Positions 45,335 to 53,727 of a stretch of DNA of 64,000 nucleotides are shown here, piece by piece. The stretch lies in contig DATAUK010000024.1 in the NCBI GenBank assembly GCA_036268295.1, forward strand, positions 1-64,000. The letters are read 5' to 3'. Position 1 is the stretch's first letter; every line of letters begins with the position of its first letter. The translations under genes and the position numbers were made by a program. Source of the DNA: DATAUK01 sp036268295 (GTDB lineage: Bacteria; Actinomycetota; Actinomycetes; JAFAQI01). The notes below the pieces were generated by a model. It ran no database searches. It worked only from the letters and a program-made list of their open reading frames with translations, and was not told where the DNA came from.

Positions 45335-46786
45335 TCAGCCGACTGGTGCGGTGTCGGCCGGTTCCTCGATCAACGGAGGGGGCTCGACCGTTCCGGAAAG
45401 CGGCGTCAACGTCACCCGCACCAAGATGCCGCCTTCGTCGCGGTTGCTCAGTGTCACCGTGCCGTGGTGGCCGTCGATCACCTGCTTGACGATGGCGAGT
45501 CCGAGCCCGGATCCGGGCATCGCCCGCGCCTCATCGGCGCGGAAGAACCGGTCGAAGACAAGGGCGAGGGCATCCTCGGGGATGCCGGGACCCCGATCGG
45601 CAACCGTCAGGACGCCGGTGGCCCGCAGCCCGACGTCGACGACCGATCCGGCCGGGCTGAACTTCCCGGCGTTGTCGAGCAGGTTGGCGATCGCCCGATC
45701 AAGCCGGCTCGGCACCCCCCGGACGACCACCGGCTCGGCGTCGAACATGAAGATCACACCCGGCCAGTAGCGCCGTGCCCGGTCAACCGCCTGGGACAGG
45801 ACATCGTCGAGGGCGACATCCTCCTGCGCCGACTCCGGCGCATCGCCGCGGGCAAGCTCGACAACATCGGCAACGAGCCCGGTGAGCTCGTCGAGCTGCG
45901 TCACGATGCCGTCGAGCAGCGACCGCCGCTGCTCAAGAGTCAGCCGGTCGACGTCGTGCAGGACCTCCACGTTGGTCCGCAGGCTGGCCAGCGGAGTTCG
46001 CAGCTCATGGCTGGCGTCGAGGATCAGTTGGCGCTGCTGGCCGACCGAGCGCTCCAGCGCGTCGAGCATGGTGTTGAACGTCGAGGCAAGCCGGCCCAGC
46101 TCGTCCTCACCGTAGTCCTCGATCCGAGTCGTCAGGTCGCGGGTCACTGCAATCTGCTCGGCCGCGTCGGTGAGCGAGGCCACCGGGCGCATCGTCCGGC
46201 GGACGACGATCCAACTGCCGAGCACGACCAGTCCGAACCCGAGCAGGGTCAAGATCAGGAAGGCGATCGTCACGCGATGAAGCTGGCGATCCACCTGGGT
46301 GAGTGGAAGCGCGAGCTGGACGGCGAGCCCGGTGGCGCCCGGGAGCGGCTCGGTGAGCAAGCGGACATGGACGCCGTGCGCCATGACGTCCCGCATGTCG
46401 TTACCGCCCTGGTTGGCGATCTTCACATCGACCGGGCTCACCGGTAGCGACTCACCATGCAGCGTCTCCGGGGCGCCATTCGAGCCCACGATCTGCAGGT
46501 CGCCGCCGACATCACCGATCTGGCTGTGAAGGGCGGCGCTGTAGCCGAACGGCCCGGCCGGCTCAGCGACGGCGTAGGCCTCCTTACCCTGATGGCGCAG
46601 CTGACTATCGAGACTGCTCCGCAGCTCGTGCCGGACCGCGACGTAGGCCACGGCGACGACCGCGATGATCGTCAGCGTCGCGGCCGCCGCGGCCGCCGCG
46701 GTGAGCCGGGTGCTCAGCGGTGCGCCTCGCCACCGCTGATCGACGGCATTGACCCGGCGGCGTACGACGGGGAGCGGCCCGGTCAC
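45335..46786 (-). CDS. mprB: MprB-like sensor histidine kinase
   Basis: This 483-residue membrane kinase has transmembrane segments at about 28-50 and 170-195, an extracytoplasmic sensor between them, a HAMP domain (TMRPVASLTDAAEQI), H-box DASHELRTPLASLRT (phospho-acceptor His about 258), N-box AIANLLDNAGKFSPAG, and G-boxes DRGPGIPEDALA and GSGLGLAIVKQV. In Mycobacterium the MprB sensor responds to envelope stress and binds extracellular chaperones. It overlaps the response regulator by 4 bp. Confidence 0.9.
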   Translation of the reverse strand: MTGPLPVVRRRVNAVDQRWRGAPLSTRLTAAAAAAATLTIIAVVAVAYVAVRHELRSSLDSQLRHQGKEAYAVAEPAGPFGYSAALHSQIGDVGGDLQIVGSNGAPETLHGESLPVSPVDVKIANQGGNDMRDVMAHGVHVRLLTEPLPGATGLAVQLALPLTQVDRQLHRVTIAFLILTLLGFGLVVLGSWIVVRRTMRPVASLTDAAEQIAVTRDLTTRIEDYGEDELGRLASTFNTMLDALERSVGQQRQLILDASHELRTPLASLRTNVEVLHDVDRLTLEQRRSLLDGIVTQLDELTGLVADVVELARGDAPESAQEDVALDDVLSQAVDRARRYWPGVIFMFDAEPVVVRGVPSRLDRAIANLLDNAGKFSPAGSVVDVGLRATGVLTVADRGPGIPEDALALVFDRFFRADEARAMPGSGLGLAIVKQVIDGHHGTVTLSNRDEGGILVRVTLTPLSGTVEPPPLIEEPADTAPVG

Positions 46787-47478
46787 GTCTCGCTTCGCAG
46801 TACGTATCCGACCCCTCGCACGGTGTGGATCAGCCGTGGCTCGCCCGAGGCCTCGGTCTTGCGGCGGAGGTAACCGACGAACACCTCGAGGGAGTTGCTC
46901 GTCGGCTCAGATTCCCAGCCCCACACGCGATCCATGATCGTCTCGCGAGGCAGTGGGCGTCCAGCGTTGCGCAACAACAACTCGAGCAGCGCGAACTCGG
47001 TCCTGGTCAGATCGATCGGCCGGTCACCGCGGCGAGCGGTGTGAGCGGCCGGATCGAGGATGACGTCGGAGTACTCCAGAATCGCCGCTTCGTCACCTTC
47101 TTCGGGAAGGCTACGACGCAGCAACGCGCGCAGCCGAGCCCTCAGCTCCTCGAGCGCGAACGGCTTGGTGAGGTAATCGTCGGCGCCCGCGTCGAGACCG
47201 GCGACCCGATCGCCGACCTCGTCCCGCGCGGTCAGCACCAGGATCGGCAGCTTGTCCTTGCGGCTGCGCAACGTGCGGCAGACGTCAAGTCCGCCAACGT
47301 AGGGCATCATCACGTCGAGCACCATCAGGTCGGGCCGATGCGTCGTCACCGACTCCAGTGCCTTGACGCCGTTGCTTGCGGTGGCGACGCGGTAGCCATC
47401 GAGCTCCAGAGCCCTCGTCAACGCTTCCCGCAGCTGCGGGTCGTCGTCGACGACAAGAACCTGTGGCCCGGCCTCCAT
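46783..47478 (-). CDS. mprA: MprA-like OmpR-family response regulator
   Basis: This 231-residue regulator has a receiver domain with the acidic pair VVDDDPQL, phospho-acceptor Asp in MVLDVMMPYVGG (about 55) and switch Lys in YLTKPF. Its winged-helix DNA-binding domain (about 135-228) includes LTRTEFALLELLLRN and TVRGVGYVLR. It lies 7 bp after pepD and overlaps mprB by 4 bp, giving the order pepD-mprA-mprB. It probably controls its own operon through the repeats at 48886-48923. Confidence 0.92.
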   Translation of the reverse strand: MEAGPQVLVVDDDPQLREALTRALELDGYRVATASNGVKALESVTTHRPDLMVLDVMMPYVGGLDVCRTLRSRKDKLPILVLTARDEVGDRVAGLDAGADDYLTKPFALEELRARLRALLRRSLPEEGDEAAILEYSDVILDPAAHTARRGDRPIDLTRTEFALLELLLRNAGRPLPRETIMDRVWGWESEPTSNSLEVFVGYLRRKTEASGEPRLIHTVRGVGYVLRSET

Positions 47479-47485
47479 CCGATTC

Positions 47486-48835
47486 TTATCCCTGTTCGGA
47501 TGGATCGTTGGCCAAGGTGGCAGTGACGGTCTTGGTCGTGCCGCCGCGCTGGATGTTCACGGTGACCTTCTGACCCGGCTGGTGGGAGCGGATCGTTGCG
47601 ATGACCGCATCCGAGCCCTCCGTCGCCGTACCGTCGATCGCCGTGATCACGTCGCCATCCTTGATACCAGCCTTGGCAGCCGGGCCGCCGGCCGTGACGG
47701 AGTGGACGATCGCGCGGTCAAGACCGCTGCTGGACGTCTGATCCTCGAGCGAGACGCCGAGCAGCGGGTGGCTGGCGTGTCCGGTGCTGATCAGCTCGTT
47801 GGCGATCGTCCTGGCCTCGTTGATCGGGATCGCGAAGCCAACGCCGATGTTGCCGCTCTGCGAGCCGTCGACGCTGTCCTCACCCAGTGACGCGATCGCG
47901 GAGTTGATGCCGATAACCTGCCCGGCCTCATCGACTAGGGCGCCGCCGGAGTTTCCGGGGTTGATCGCCGCGTCGGTCTGGATCGCATCGATGACGGTCG
48001 GGTTCACGGTCTGGGTCGAGCCGCTGCCATCGCCAGGCCCGAACGGGTTCTGCAGTTGCTGTTGCTGCTGGCTGTTCTCCTCCTGGGTCTCGACCGGCCG
48101 GTTCAGCGCGGACACGATGCCAGCAGTCACCGTGCCGGTAAGGCCGAGTGGCGAGCCGACGGCCAACACCGGGTCGCCGACCTGGACATCGACGCTGTTG
48201 CCGAGTGAGGCCGGCGTGAGGCCGGTCTTCGCCACCTTGACGACCGCGAGGTCGTCGAGGGAATCAGCACCGACCACCTTGGCGCTTGCCGTCGTGCCGT
48301 CGTTGAAGCTGACCGACACCGATCCGCCGCCTGATGCCGCGGCGATCACGTGGTTGTTCGTCAGGATGTAGCCGTCGGACTGAAGGACCACCCCGGAGCC
48401 GGTGTCCGACTCGTTGGCGCCGGTCACGTTGATGGAAACCACGGACGGAAGGACCTTCGCGGCGATGCCGGCGTAGGACTTCGGACTGGTGGTCAGGGCG
48501 CTCGCCGTTGCCGGCAATGCCGAGCCAACAGTTGCGATCGGTGAGTTGGAGTTGCTCTTGTGGAACACCACCGCACCGACGCCCACCCCGCCGACACCTG
48601 CAACAAACGCCGTAAGCGCGACGATCGCCGTGGTTCCGACCCGTCGCGGCCGTCGAGGCTGCGGGTCCTCGTCACCACCGAGGTCGTGGCCATCGCCGTC
48701 GAATCCGCCGCCGCCATCTTCGCTCGTCGCGAAGTCGCCTAGCGGCCGGGTGGGGTAGCTACTGGGCTGCCCGGCGGCACCGCCGGCTCCGCCCTCGTCA
48801 CCGGACAGTGGTGGCCAGAACAGGTCGTCGCTCAT
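47486..48835 (-). CDS. pepD: HtrA-like serine protease PepD
   Basis: This 449-residue protein has a Gly/Asp-rich cytosolic N-terminal region, a transmembrane anchor (about 80-102), a trypsin-like protease domain and a C-terminal PDZ domain. The triad is His in YILTNNHVIAA, Asp in DSLDDLAVVKV and Ser in AINPGNSGGALVDE. ATG 48835 is preferred over one 8 codons upstream because GGAGG lies 7 bases before it. In Mycobacterium PepD degrades misfolded envelope proteins and belongs to the MprAB regulon; here it is the first gene of that operon. Confidence 0.93.
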   Translation of the reverse strand: MSDDLFWPPLSGDEGGAGGAAGQPSSYPTRPLGDFATSEDGGGGFDGDGHDLGGDEDPQPRRPRRVGTTAIVALTAFVAGVGGVGVGAVVFHKSNSNSPIATVGSALPATASALTTSPKSYAGIAAKVLPSVVSINVTGANESDTGSGVVLQSDGYILTNNHVIAAASGGGSVSVSFNDGTTASAKVVGADSLDDLAVVKVAKTGLTPASLGNSVDVQVGDPVLAVGSPLGLTGTVTAGIVSALNRPVETQEENSQQQQQLQNPFGPGDGSGSTQTVNPTVIDAIQTDAAINPGNSGGALVDEAGQVIGINSAIASLGEDSVDGSQSGNIGVGFAIPINEARTIANELISTGHASHPLLGVSLEDQTSSSGLDRAIVHSVTAGGPAAKAGIKDGDVITAIDGTATEGSDAVIATIRSHQPGQKVTVNIQRGGTTKTVTATLANDPSEQG

Positions 48836-48885
48836 GTGATCCTCCGTCGTTTGCTTCACCTACGACGTTGCCTATCCCGGCTGAA

Positions 48886-48923
48886 TGATTGCTGAGAGTA
48901 AGCGGTGGCTGATTCCTGAGAGT
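48886..48923 (-). promoter_or_regulatory. Direct repeats upstream of pepD-mprA-mprB (MprA-box-like)
   Basis: TGATTGCTGAGAGT (48886-48899) and TGATTCCTGAGAGT (48910-48923) are 24-bp-spaced direct repeats (13 of 14 identical) located 51-88 bp before the pepD start. On the minus strand they read ACTCTCAG-N-AATCA. The inner part CTCTCAGC-AAT-CATTCAGC fits the general layout of an MprA site, two 8-bp direct repeats with a 3-bp gap. Autoregulation is inference. Confidence 0.45.
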
Positions 48924-48927
48924 TCCC
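48899..48927 (-). promoter_or_regulatory. ECF-sigma-type promoter candidate for pepD-mprA-mprB
   Basis: On the minus strand GGGAAC (48927-48922) and CGCTTA (48904-48899) are separated by 17 bp, close to the SigE-type consensus GGGAAC-N15-17-CGTT. It overlaps the direct repeats. The -10 match is imperfect. Confidence 0.35.
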
Positions 48928-49003
48928 TGCCAACCTGGCACGAATCGCAGCGCGCCAGTCTCGCCGTCAGGATGGCGCGAATCGCGCAACCGGGGTAACA
49001 CTG

Positions 49004-49756
49004 ATGTGGATGACCGAACCTCGTGATGGCCTCAGCGCCACCGATCGCGCGGCGGCGGCACTCGTCGCCGGCCGTCGTGCCGTCGAGCGCGCCAGCGAGG
49101 CGATGGGTGAGGTCGTCGCCAGTGCCAAGCCCAAGCTGCGCGGCTGGCTTCACACCGTCACCTCACCGGTTGCCCTGGCGGCGGGCGTCGTACTGATCGT
49201 GCTGGCGCCGACCGGGCCGGCAGCGGCCGCCGCCGCCGCCTACGCCGTCACCTCGTTCGTGCTGTTCACGACCAGCGCGATCTACCACCGAGGAAGCTGG
49301 TCACCGCGGGCCGAGAGCCGGCTGAAGCGGCTCGACCACGCCAACATCTTCCTGCTGATCGCCGGCTCCTATACGCCGTTCGGCGTGCTCGCGCTGTCGG
49401 GCGACACCCGGGTCGCCGTACTGTCTGCGGTCTGGGGCACGGCAGTGCTCGGCGTCGGGTTTCGGGTGTTCTGGGTCGAGGCGCCGCGCTGGCTGTATGT
49501 CGCGCTCTACCTCGGGCTCGGCTGGGCAGCGGGGTTCTTCGTCCCGCAGCTCGTTCACGGCGCCGGCGTCGCTGCCTTCGTGCTGGTCGCCGTCGGCGGG
49601 ATGCTTTACACCTTCGGTGGCGTGGTTTACGGCTTGAAGCGACCGAACCCGAGCCCGAAATGGTTCGGGTTCCACGAGATCTTCCATGCCTGTACCGTGG
49701 CCGCCTTCGCCTGTCAGTACATCGCGGCATCCTTCGTCGTCTACCGCGCGGCGTAG
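49004..49756 (+). CDS. Hemolysin III family membrane protein
   Basis: This 250-residue protein is of the PAQR/HlyIII superfamily with seven hydrophobic segments from about residue 52. Conserved polar motifs are SAIYHRGSW (about 91-99), RLDHANIFLLIAGSYTPF and the C-terminal FGFHEIFHACT (about 223-233), which together form the predicted metal site. The first 45 residues are cytosolic and Ala/Arg rich. The start ATG 49004 has GGGGT 8 bases upstream. It diverges from pepD, and the next gene begins on the base after its stop, so the two are probably co-transcribed. The physiological role of the family is uncertain. Confidence 0.88.
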   Translation: MWMTEPRDGLSATDRAAAALVAGRRAVERASEAMGEVVASAKPKLRGWLHTVTSPVALAAGVVLIVLAPTGPAAAAAAAYAVTSFVLFTTSAIYHRGSWSPRAESRLKRLDHANIFLLIAGSYTPFGVLALSGDTRVAVLSAVWGTAVLGVGFRVFWVEAPRWLYVALYLGLGWAAGFFVPQLVHGAGVAAFVLVAVGGMLYTFGGVVYGLKRPNPSPKWFGFHEIFHACTVAAFACQYIAASFVVYRAA

Positions 49757-50395
49757 ATGAAGCTGACCAAGTTCGGGCATTCCTGCGTCCGGCTCGATGA
49801 CGACGGAGGGACGCTCGTCATCGATCCGGGTGGGTTCACCGAAGCCAACGCGGTCCAGGGTGCCGACGCGATCCTGATCACCCACGAGCACGCCGACCAC
49901 TTCATCGAGTCTCGGGTGCGCGAGGCCGCCGCGACGAACCCGGGGCTACAGGTCTGGACGGTCGCTGCGGTCGCCGAATCGCTGACCGGACTCGGCGAGC
50001 AGCTGCACGTGATCGGTCACGGCGACGCGTTCACCGCCGCCGGCTTCGAGGTCGAGGCGCACGGCACCCGGCATGCCGAGATCCACCGCGACATCCCGCG
50101 CATCGCCAACAGCGGCTTCCTGATCAACCAGCGGTTGTTTCACCCCGGCGACGCGCTGACCGTGCCGGACAAGTCGATCGACACCTTGTTGCTGCCGGTG
50201 CACGCGCCGTGGTCCCGGATCTCGGACCTGATCGACTGGCTCCGCGAGGTCGCGCCGACCCGGGCGCTCGCGGTCCACGACGGATTGCTGAACCCGAACG
50301 GTCTCGGCCTGATCGGCGGGCTGCTCGGAGAGCGGGGCCCCGGCGTCGGAACCGACTATCTACGCATCGAACCGTTGGACACGCTGGCCGTCTAG
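49757..50395 (+). CDS. MBL-fold metal-dependent hydrolase
   Basis: This 212-residue member of the UlaG/UPF0173-like metallo-beta-lactamase-fold family has metal ligands in LITHEHADHFIE (about 37-48), candidate His residues at FGHSCVRL and RHAEIHRDIP, and Asp/His in HPGDALTVP. A cytosolic hydrolase is likely; the substrate is unknown. It starts immediately after the hemolysin III gene stop. Confidence 0.85.
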   Translation: MKLTKFGHSCVRLDDDGGTLVIDPGGFTEANAVQGADAILITHEHADHFIESRVREAAATNPGLQVWTVAAVAESLTGLGEQLHVIGHGDAFTAAGFEVEAHGTRHAEIHRDIPRIANSGFLINQRLFHPGDALTVPDKSIDTLLLPVHAPWSRISDLIDWLREVAPTRALAVHDGLLNPNGLGLIGGLLGERGPGVGTDYLRIEPLDTLAV

Positions 50396-50416
50396 CGCCG
50401 CGTCGGAAGTCGGGCG

Positions 50417-51223
50417 TTACTTGGAGCGACGCTTGCCCAACGCGTGTTCTTTGCGGGTTCCCTCGCGGTTGGTTCCCTTCCGGATGAACACCAGGTTGTG
50501 GTAGCAGCTGACCTCGGTGACATGCAGGTCGGTGTAGGACGGCACGTAGCGCTCGGCGACGAACTCCTCGTAGTTCAGGCCGTCGATCAGTCGCTTGACG
50601 AAATCCATCGTCGTCCCTTTGGCACGCGGGTTCGCCTTGCCGCCGAACTCTGGCCAGTACGACGTCTGGGTGTCCTCGATCACGTAGATGCCGTCCTCGG
50701 CAAGCAGCGGGAACAAGACATCGAAGGACGCCAGGATGTGCTCCGGGCGATGGCTGCCGTCGTCGATGATGATCTGAAGCTCGGCGGTCGCCTCGACGAC
50801 GGCCCGCAAGACGGCCGGGTCAGCCTGTGAGCCCTGGAACGTTCGGATCCGGGGCTCCTCGACGAAAGTCTTGTCCTGGATGTCGAGGCCGAAGATCTGC
50901 GCATTCTGGAAGTAGGCCTTCCACATTCGCAGCGATGCACCGCCCTGACCGTCGCGCGCGTAGCCACCGATGCCGATTTCCAAGACGTTCATCTCCCGGT
51001 CGCGCCAGGCCCGGAAGTGCCGCTGGTAATGCGGGGTGTAGCGGTGGCTGCCCCACTTATCGGTCTTGAAGTACTTGGCGAGCTGGGTAAGGCTCGGGCG
51101 AGGCACCTCGGTCGCGCCTTCGGGCAGGCCGCAGTTGAGGCATCGCGGGCCGACACCTGCGATCTCGACCAGGTAGTGCTGGTCGCAGATCGGCGGATCG
51201 ACCTCGCCGGCTGCGGGACTCAC
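50417..51223 (-). CDS. SAM-dependent methyltransferase with N-terminal Cys/His knuckle
   Basis: This 268-residue protein is of the macrolide/rhamnosyl O-methyltransferase type. The SAM-binding motif is MNVLEIGIGGYARDGQGGAS (about 78-97). Later motifs are FGLDIQDKTF and the metal- or catalysis-related IIIDDGSHRPEHI (about 148-160) and YVIEDTQTSYWPE. The first 35 residues contain CDQH and CLNC, a possible zinc knuckle. The Lys/Arg-rich C-terminus (REGTRKEHALGKRRSK) is unusual. Such enzymes commonly methylate sugar hydroxyls; here a surface glycan or glycolipid is possible but unproven. It converges on the MBL gene. Confidence 0.8.
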   Translation of the reverse strand: MSPAAGEVDPPICDQHYLVEIAGVGPRCLNCGLPEGATEVPRPSLTQLAKYFKTDKWGSHRYTPHYQRHFRAWRDREMNVLEIGIGGYARDGQGGASLRMWKAYFQNAQIFGLDIQDKTFVEEPRIRTFQGSQADPAVLRAVVEATAELQIIIDDGSHRPEHILASFDVLFPLLAEDGIYVIEDTQTSYWPEFGGKANPRAKGTTMDFVKRLIDGLNYEEFVAERYVPSYTDLHVTEVSCYHNLVFIRKGTNREGTRKEHALGKRRSK

Positions 51224-51299
51224 CGCGCAAGATTAGTCACGCGGTGGGTCGCCGGCCTTCAGGTCACGCTCAGAAATCCGTGGTCGCAAACCCGCGATA

Positions 51300-51941
51300 C
51301 TAGGAGTTCGCGCTGGTCCTGACCGCGGTGATGGAGCCTGCCACGTCGACAGTTCCCAGGTCACCGTTCTGAGCTCCGTTGGCTCCCGAGTAGTCGGTGC
51401 ACGTCAACGACTCGGTGATCGACGCAGTGGAGGAGGTTCCGACATCGAAGGCGAGCGCGCCCTGCGTGACGTCGTCGTCGCGGGGGTTGTAGGGAGCAGA
51501 GTAGGCCTCGGTCTGATTACCCGTGCCTCCCTGCAGAGTGCACTGGATCGCCGCCCCGGCCTGCGAGGAGCCCTGCTGGGCGTAGACCGAGATGTCGGCG
51601 TGCACGATGTAGCTGCCGGCCGGCAAGGTCTTGTGCAGGATCGCCAGCGACGCGTGATTTGTCAGGACCGTCGAGGTTGCCGTCGCGGTGTAGCCGGCGA
51701 CCGCGCCGTTCTTGCCCGGCGCGCCCGTTGCGCCCTTCGGGCCCTTGTGGCCGCGCAGCTTCTTCACCACGCTCGGCTTGATCTGCTTGACCGAGGTGAT
51801 CCGGAAATGGCTCGCGGCGAACGCCGTACCCCCGCCCAGCGCGACGGCGAGCGCGAGCACCGACGCCACAGTCGCAAAGTTGGCTCGGGACCGTACCGAA
51901 CGCGACGAATCGCCCCTGTGTGAAGGCATGCCTGAACTCAT
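51300..51941 (-). CDS. Secreted protein with short collagen-like segment
   Basis: This 213-residue exported protein of unknown function has a signal peptide (about 22-43, ending TAFAA), a basic KQIKPSVVKKLRG motif often seen in actinobacterial exoproteins, and six Gly-X-Y triplets (GHKGPKGATGAPGKNGAV, about 64-81). A beta-rich domain of about 130 residues with two Cys (IQCTLQ, SLTCTDY) follows. ATG 51941 is preferred because GGGGGAA lies 8 bases upstream; the frame is open 17 codons further. No partner gene is obvious. Confidence 0.7.
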   Translation of the reverse strand: MSSGMPSHRGDSSRSVRSRANFATVASVLALAVALGGGTAFAASHFRITSVKQIKPSVVKKLRGHKGPKGATGAPGKNGAVAGYTATATSTVLTNHASLAILHKTLPAGSYIVHADISVYAQQGSSQAGAAIQCTLQGGTGNQTEAYSAPYNPRDDDVTQGALAFDVGTSSTASITESLTCTDYSGANGAQNGDLGTVDVAGSITAVRTSANS

Positions 51942-52147
51942 GATGGTTCCCCCGGGAAAGCGGCTCTGCGCCAAGACGCGGATGCGTCTCAAGTCATCGC
52001 GGATGCTAGCGAACCCCCGCGATCAGTCAGACCCGCCGGGCGCTATGACGCCCGGAAGATCTGACACGTCCGGAGATCGGGACTCAGCCGTTACGCAAGA
52101 TTCAGGTCGAGCCGGATAGAAGAGCCCGATGTCTTGCGGGATCACAC

Positions 52148-52223
52148 TGGTGGAGCTGAGGGGATTCGAACCCCTGGCCTCCTCGTTGCGAACGAGGCGC
52201 GCTACCAACTGCGCCACAGCCCC
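52148..52223 (-). tRNA. tRNA-Ala (CGC)
   Basis: The 76-nt minus-strand cloverleaf begins GGGGCTG and ends AGCTCCA followed by an encoded CCA. The anticodon stem is CCTCG/CGAGG with loop TTCGCAA (anticodon CGC), and the T arm is AGGGG-TTCGAAT-CCCCT. It lies between the collagen-like gene and glpR/sepX. Confidence 0.96.
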
Positions 52224-52276
52224 AGAGCGGCTGAGTTTAGCCGAACCGAGCCCGCAGCCCGGCGTCGTCGGGACGC

Positions 52277-53656
52277 TTAGTCGTTGACGGCCCAGCGGCG
52301 GTCGAGGATCTCCTCGAGGTCGTCGATCGGGTCCAGCTCGGCTGCAGTCTCAGCCGGCGGCAGCAACGGCTCCATCTCCGGGGCGCGGTTGCGGCGCTTG
52401 GGCGCTTTCGGCTTGGTGGCATACACCGGTCGGGGCACCGGAACCGGCTCCCACGGCCGCTCGCCGATGCCGCCCTCATCCTCGGACTTGGCCACCGGAT
52501 CGTAGCCAGCTACCCGCTCGATCCGCTCGGTCTCCCGGGTCCGGCTGCGCATCGTGCGCGCCACCCGTCGCGGCGGCCGCGGCGCGACCTCGGCCGGCTC
52601 AGCGGGACGCTCGGCGACCGGTTGGGCGGCCGGCGCGGCGACCGGCTCGGCGATCGGGGCCTCAGTTGCTGAAGTGGCTGCAGTGGCCGCGGCAGGCTCG
52701 ACAACGTCATCGAAGTCGGTCCGGTCGAACACCCGGCGATCGAAGGAGGTGTCGTCGAAAGCGACGTCGTCGAAGCGATACCTAACCGGCCGCTCAGCCC
52801 GGGCGGCCGGCGCGTCGTACCCGACGATCCGATCAAGCTCGGTCGTCTCGTAGAGCTCCGCACTCTCCTCGAACTGAGCGGGCTCCTCAAACCGGGCCGG
52901 CTCGGAGAACCGAGCAGTCTGGTCGAACACTGCCGTCTGGTCGAACTCTGCCGCCTGATCGAAATCTGCCGTCTGGTCATCTGGCATCTGGTCAAGATCT
53001 GCCGTCTGGTCAAACAGCGGCTCGAGTTGGGGGGCGCGTGCCGCTGGCGCATCGTCCCAGCGGATCCGCCTCACCTCTGCGATGTCCGGCTCGACCGCCG
53101 GACGCTGCATGGGCAGCCGGTCCGGACGCGCCGGCGCGGCCCGGCGGGCCGGCGCCACCCGCTGCGGCCTTGCCGCCGCCGGTCGGCTTGACGCCCGATT
53201 GGCCCGCTGTGCCCGTTGGGCCTGGTTGCGCAGGTGCATGACGAACCCGGCAAGTGCCAGATCGGCGATGACCTGCAGCGCCCACAGCATCAGTCCACCG
53301 ACGACCACCGCGAGCAGCAGGGTCAGGACGGTGGTGACCAACAAGCCGATCAAGGTACGCCGGCGACGGGTCTCGGCCGAGACGACCGGACGGGCGGCAC
53401 GGCGTTCGGTTGCCGAGCGCCGCGGTTTGCCCTGACCGTCGGCCGACGCCCCCGAGACATGGACCTCGACCGAGCGGCTGCGATGAGGCACGGCGGCGTT
53501 CTTCACGGGTCCGGCGTCGCGTCGCAGCGTGTGCATCGCGGAGTTGAACTTGTCGACCGAGCGGACCTCTTCGACCTCGTCGTGGCGACGCAGCCACATC
53601 GGCACCAGGACGATGACCCACATGACCCCGAGCCCAACGAAGATGACGGCACTCAC
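52277..53656 (-). CDS. sepX: GlpR/SepX-type actinobacterial division membrane protein
   Basis: This 459-residue protein has an N-terminal membrane helix (about 3-22, VIFVGLGVMWVIVLVPMWL), the conserved RSVDKFNSAMHTLRRD segment (about 32-46), and a hydrophobic hairpin at about 101-141. It then has a long low-complexity cytosolic tail ending LEEILDRRWAVND. Start GTG 53656. The N-terminal half matches SepX (Streptomyces) and GlpR (Corynebacterium/Mycobacterium), which position or stabilise division with the gephyrin-like Glp; a glp gene lies four genes downstream. Residues 216-275 contain about ten imperfect hexapeptide repeats (DQTAxF-like) not expected in the core family. Confidence 0.82.
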   Translation of the reverse strand: MSAVIFVGLGVMWVIVLVPMWLRRHDEVEEVRSVDKFNSAMHTLRRDAGPVKNAAVPHRSRSVEVHVSGASADGQGKPRRSATERRAARPVVSAETRRRRTLIGLLVTTVLTLLLAVVVGGLMLWALQVIADLALAGFVMHLRNQAQRAQRANRASSRPAAARPQRVAPARRAAPARPDRLPMQRPAVEPDIAEVRRIRWDDAPAARAPQLEPLFDQTADLDQMPDDQTADFDQAAEFDQTAVFDQTARFSEPARFEEPAQFEESAELYETTELDRIVGYDAPAARAERPVRYRFDDVAFDDTSFDRRVFDRTDFDDVVEPAAATAATSATEAPIAEPVAAPAAQPVAERPAEPAEVAPRPPRRVARTMRSRTRETERIERVAGYDPVAKSEDEGGIGERPWEPVPVPRPVYATKPKAPKRRNRAPEMEPLLPPAETAAELDPIDDLEEILDRRWAVND

Positions 53657-53727
53657 GGTCGGCCCAACCGACGGTTCGTATCCATCACTTTTGAACGCTA
53701 ACCACCTATTGCCCGATGAGCGCGGAC

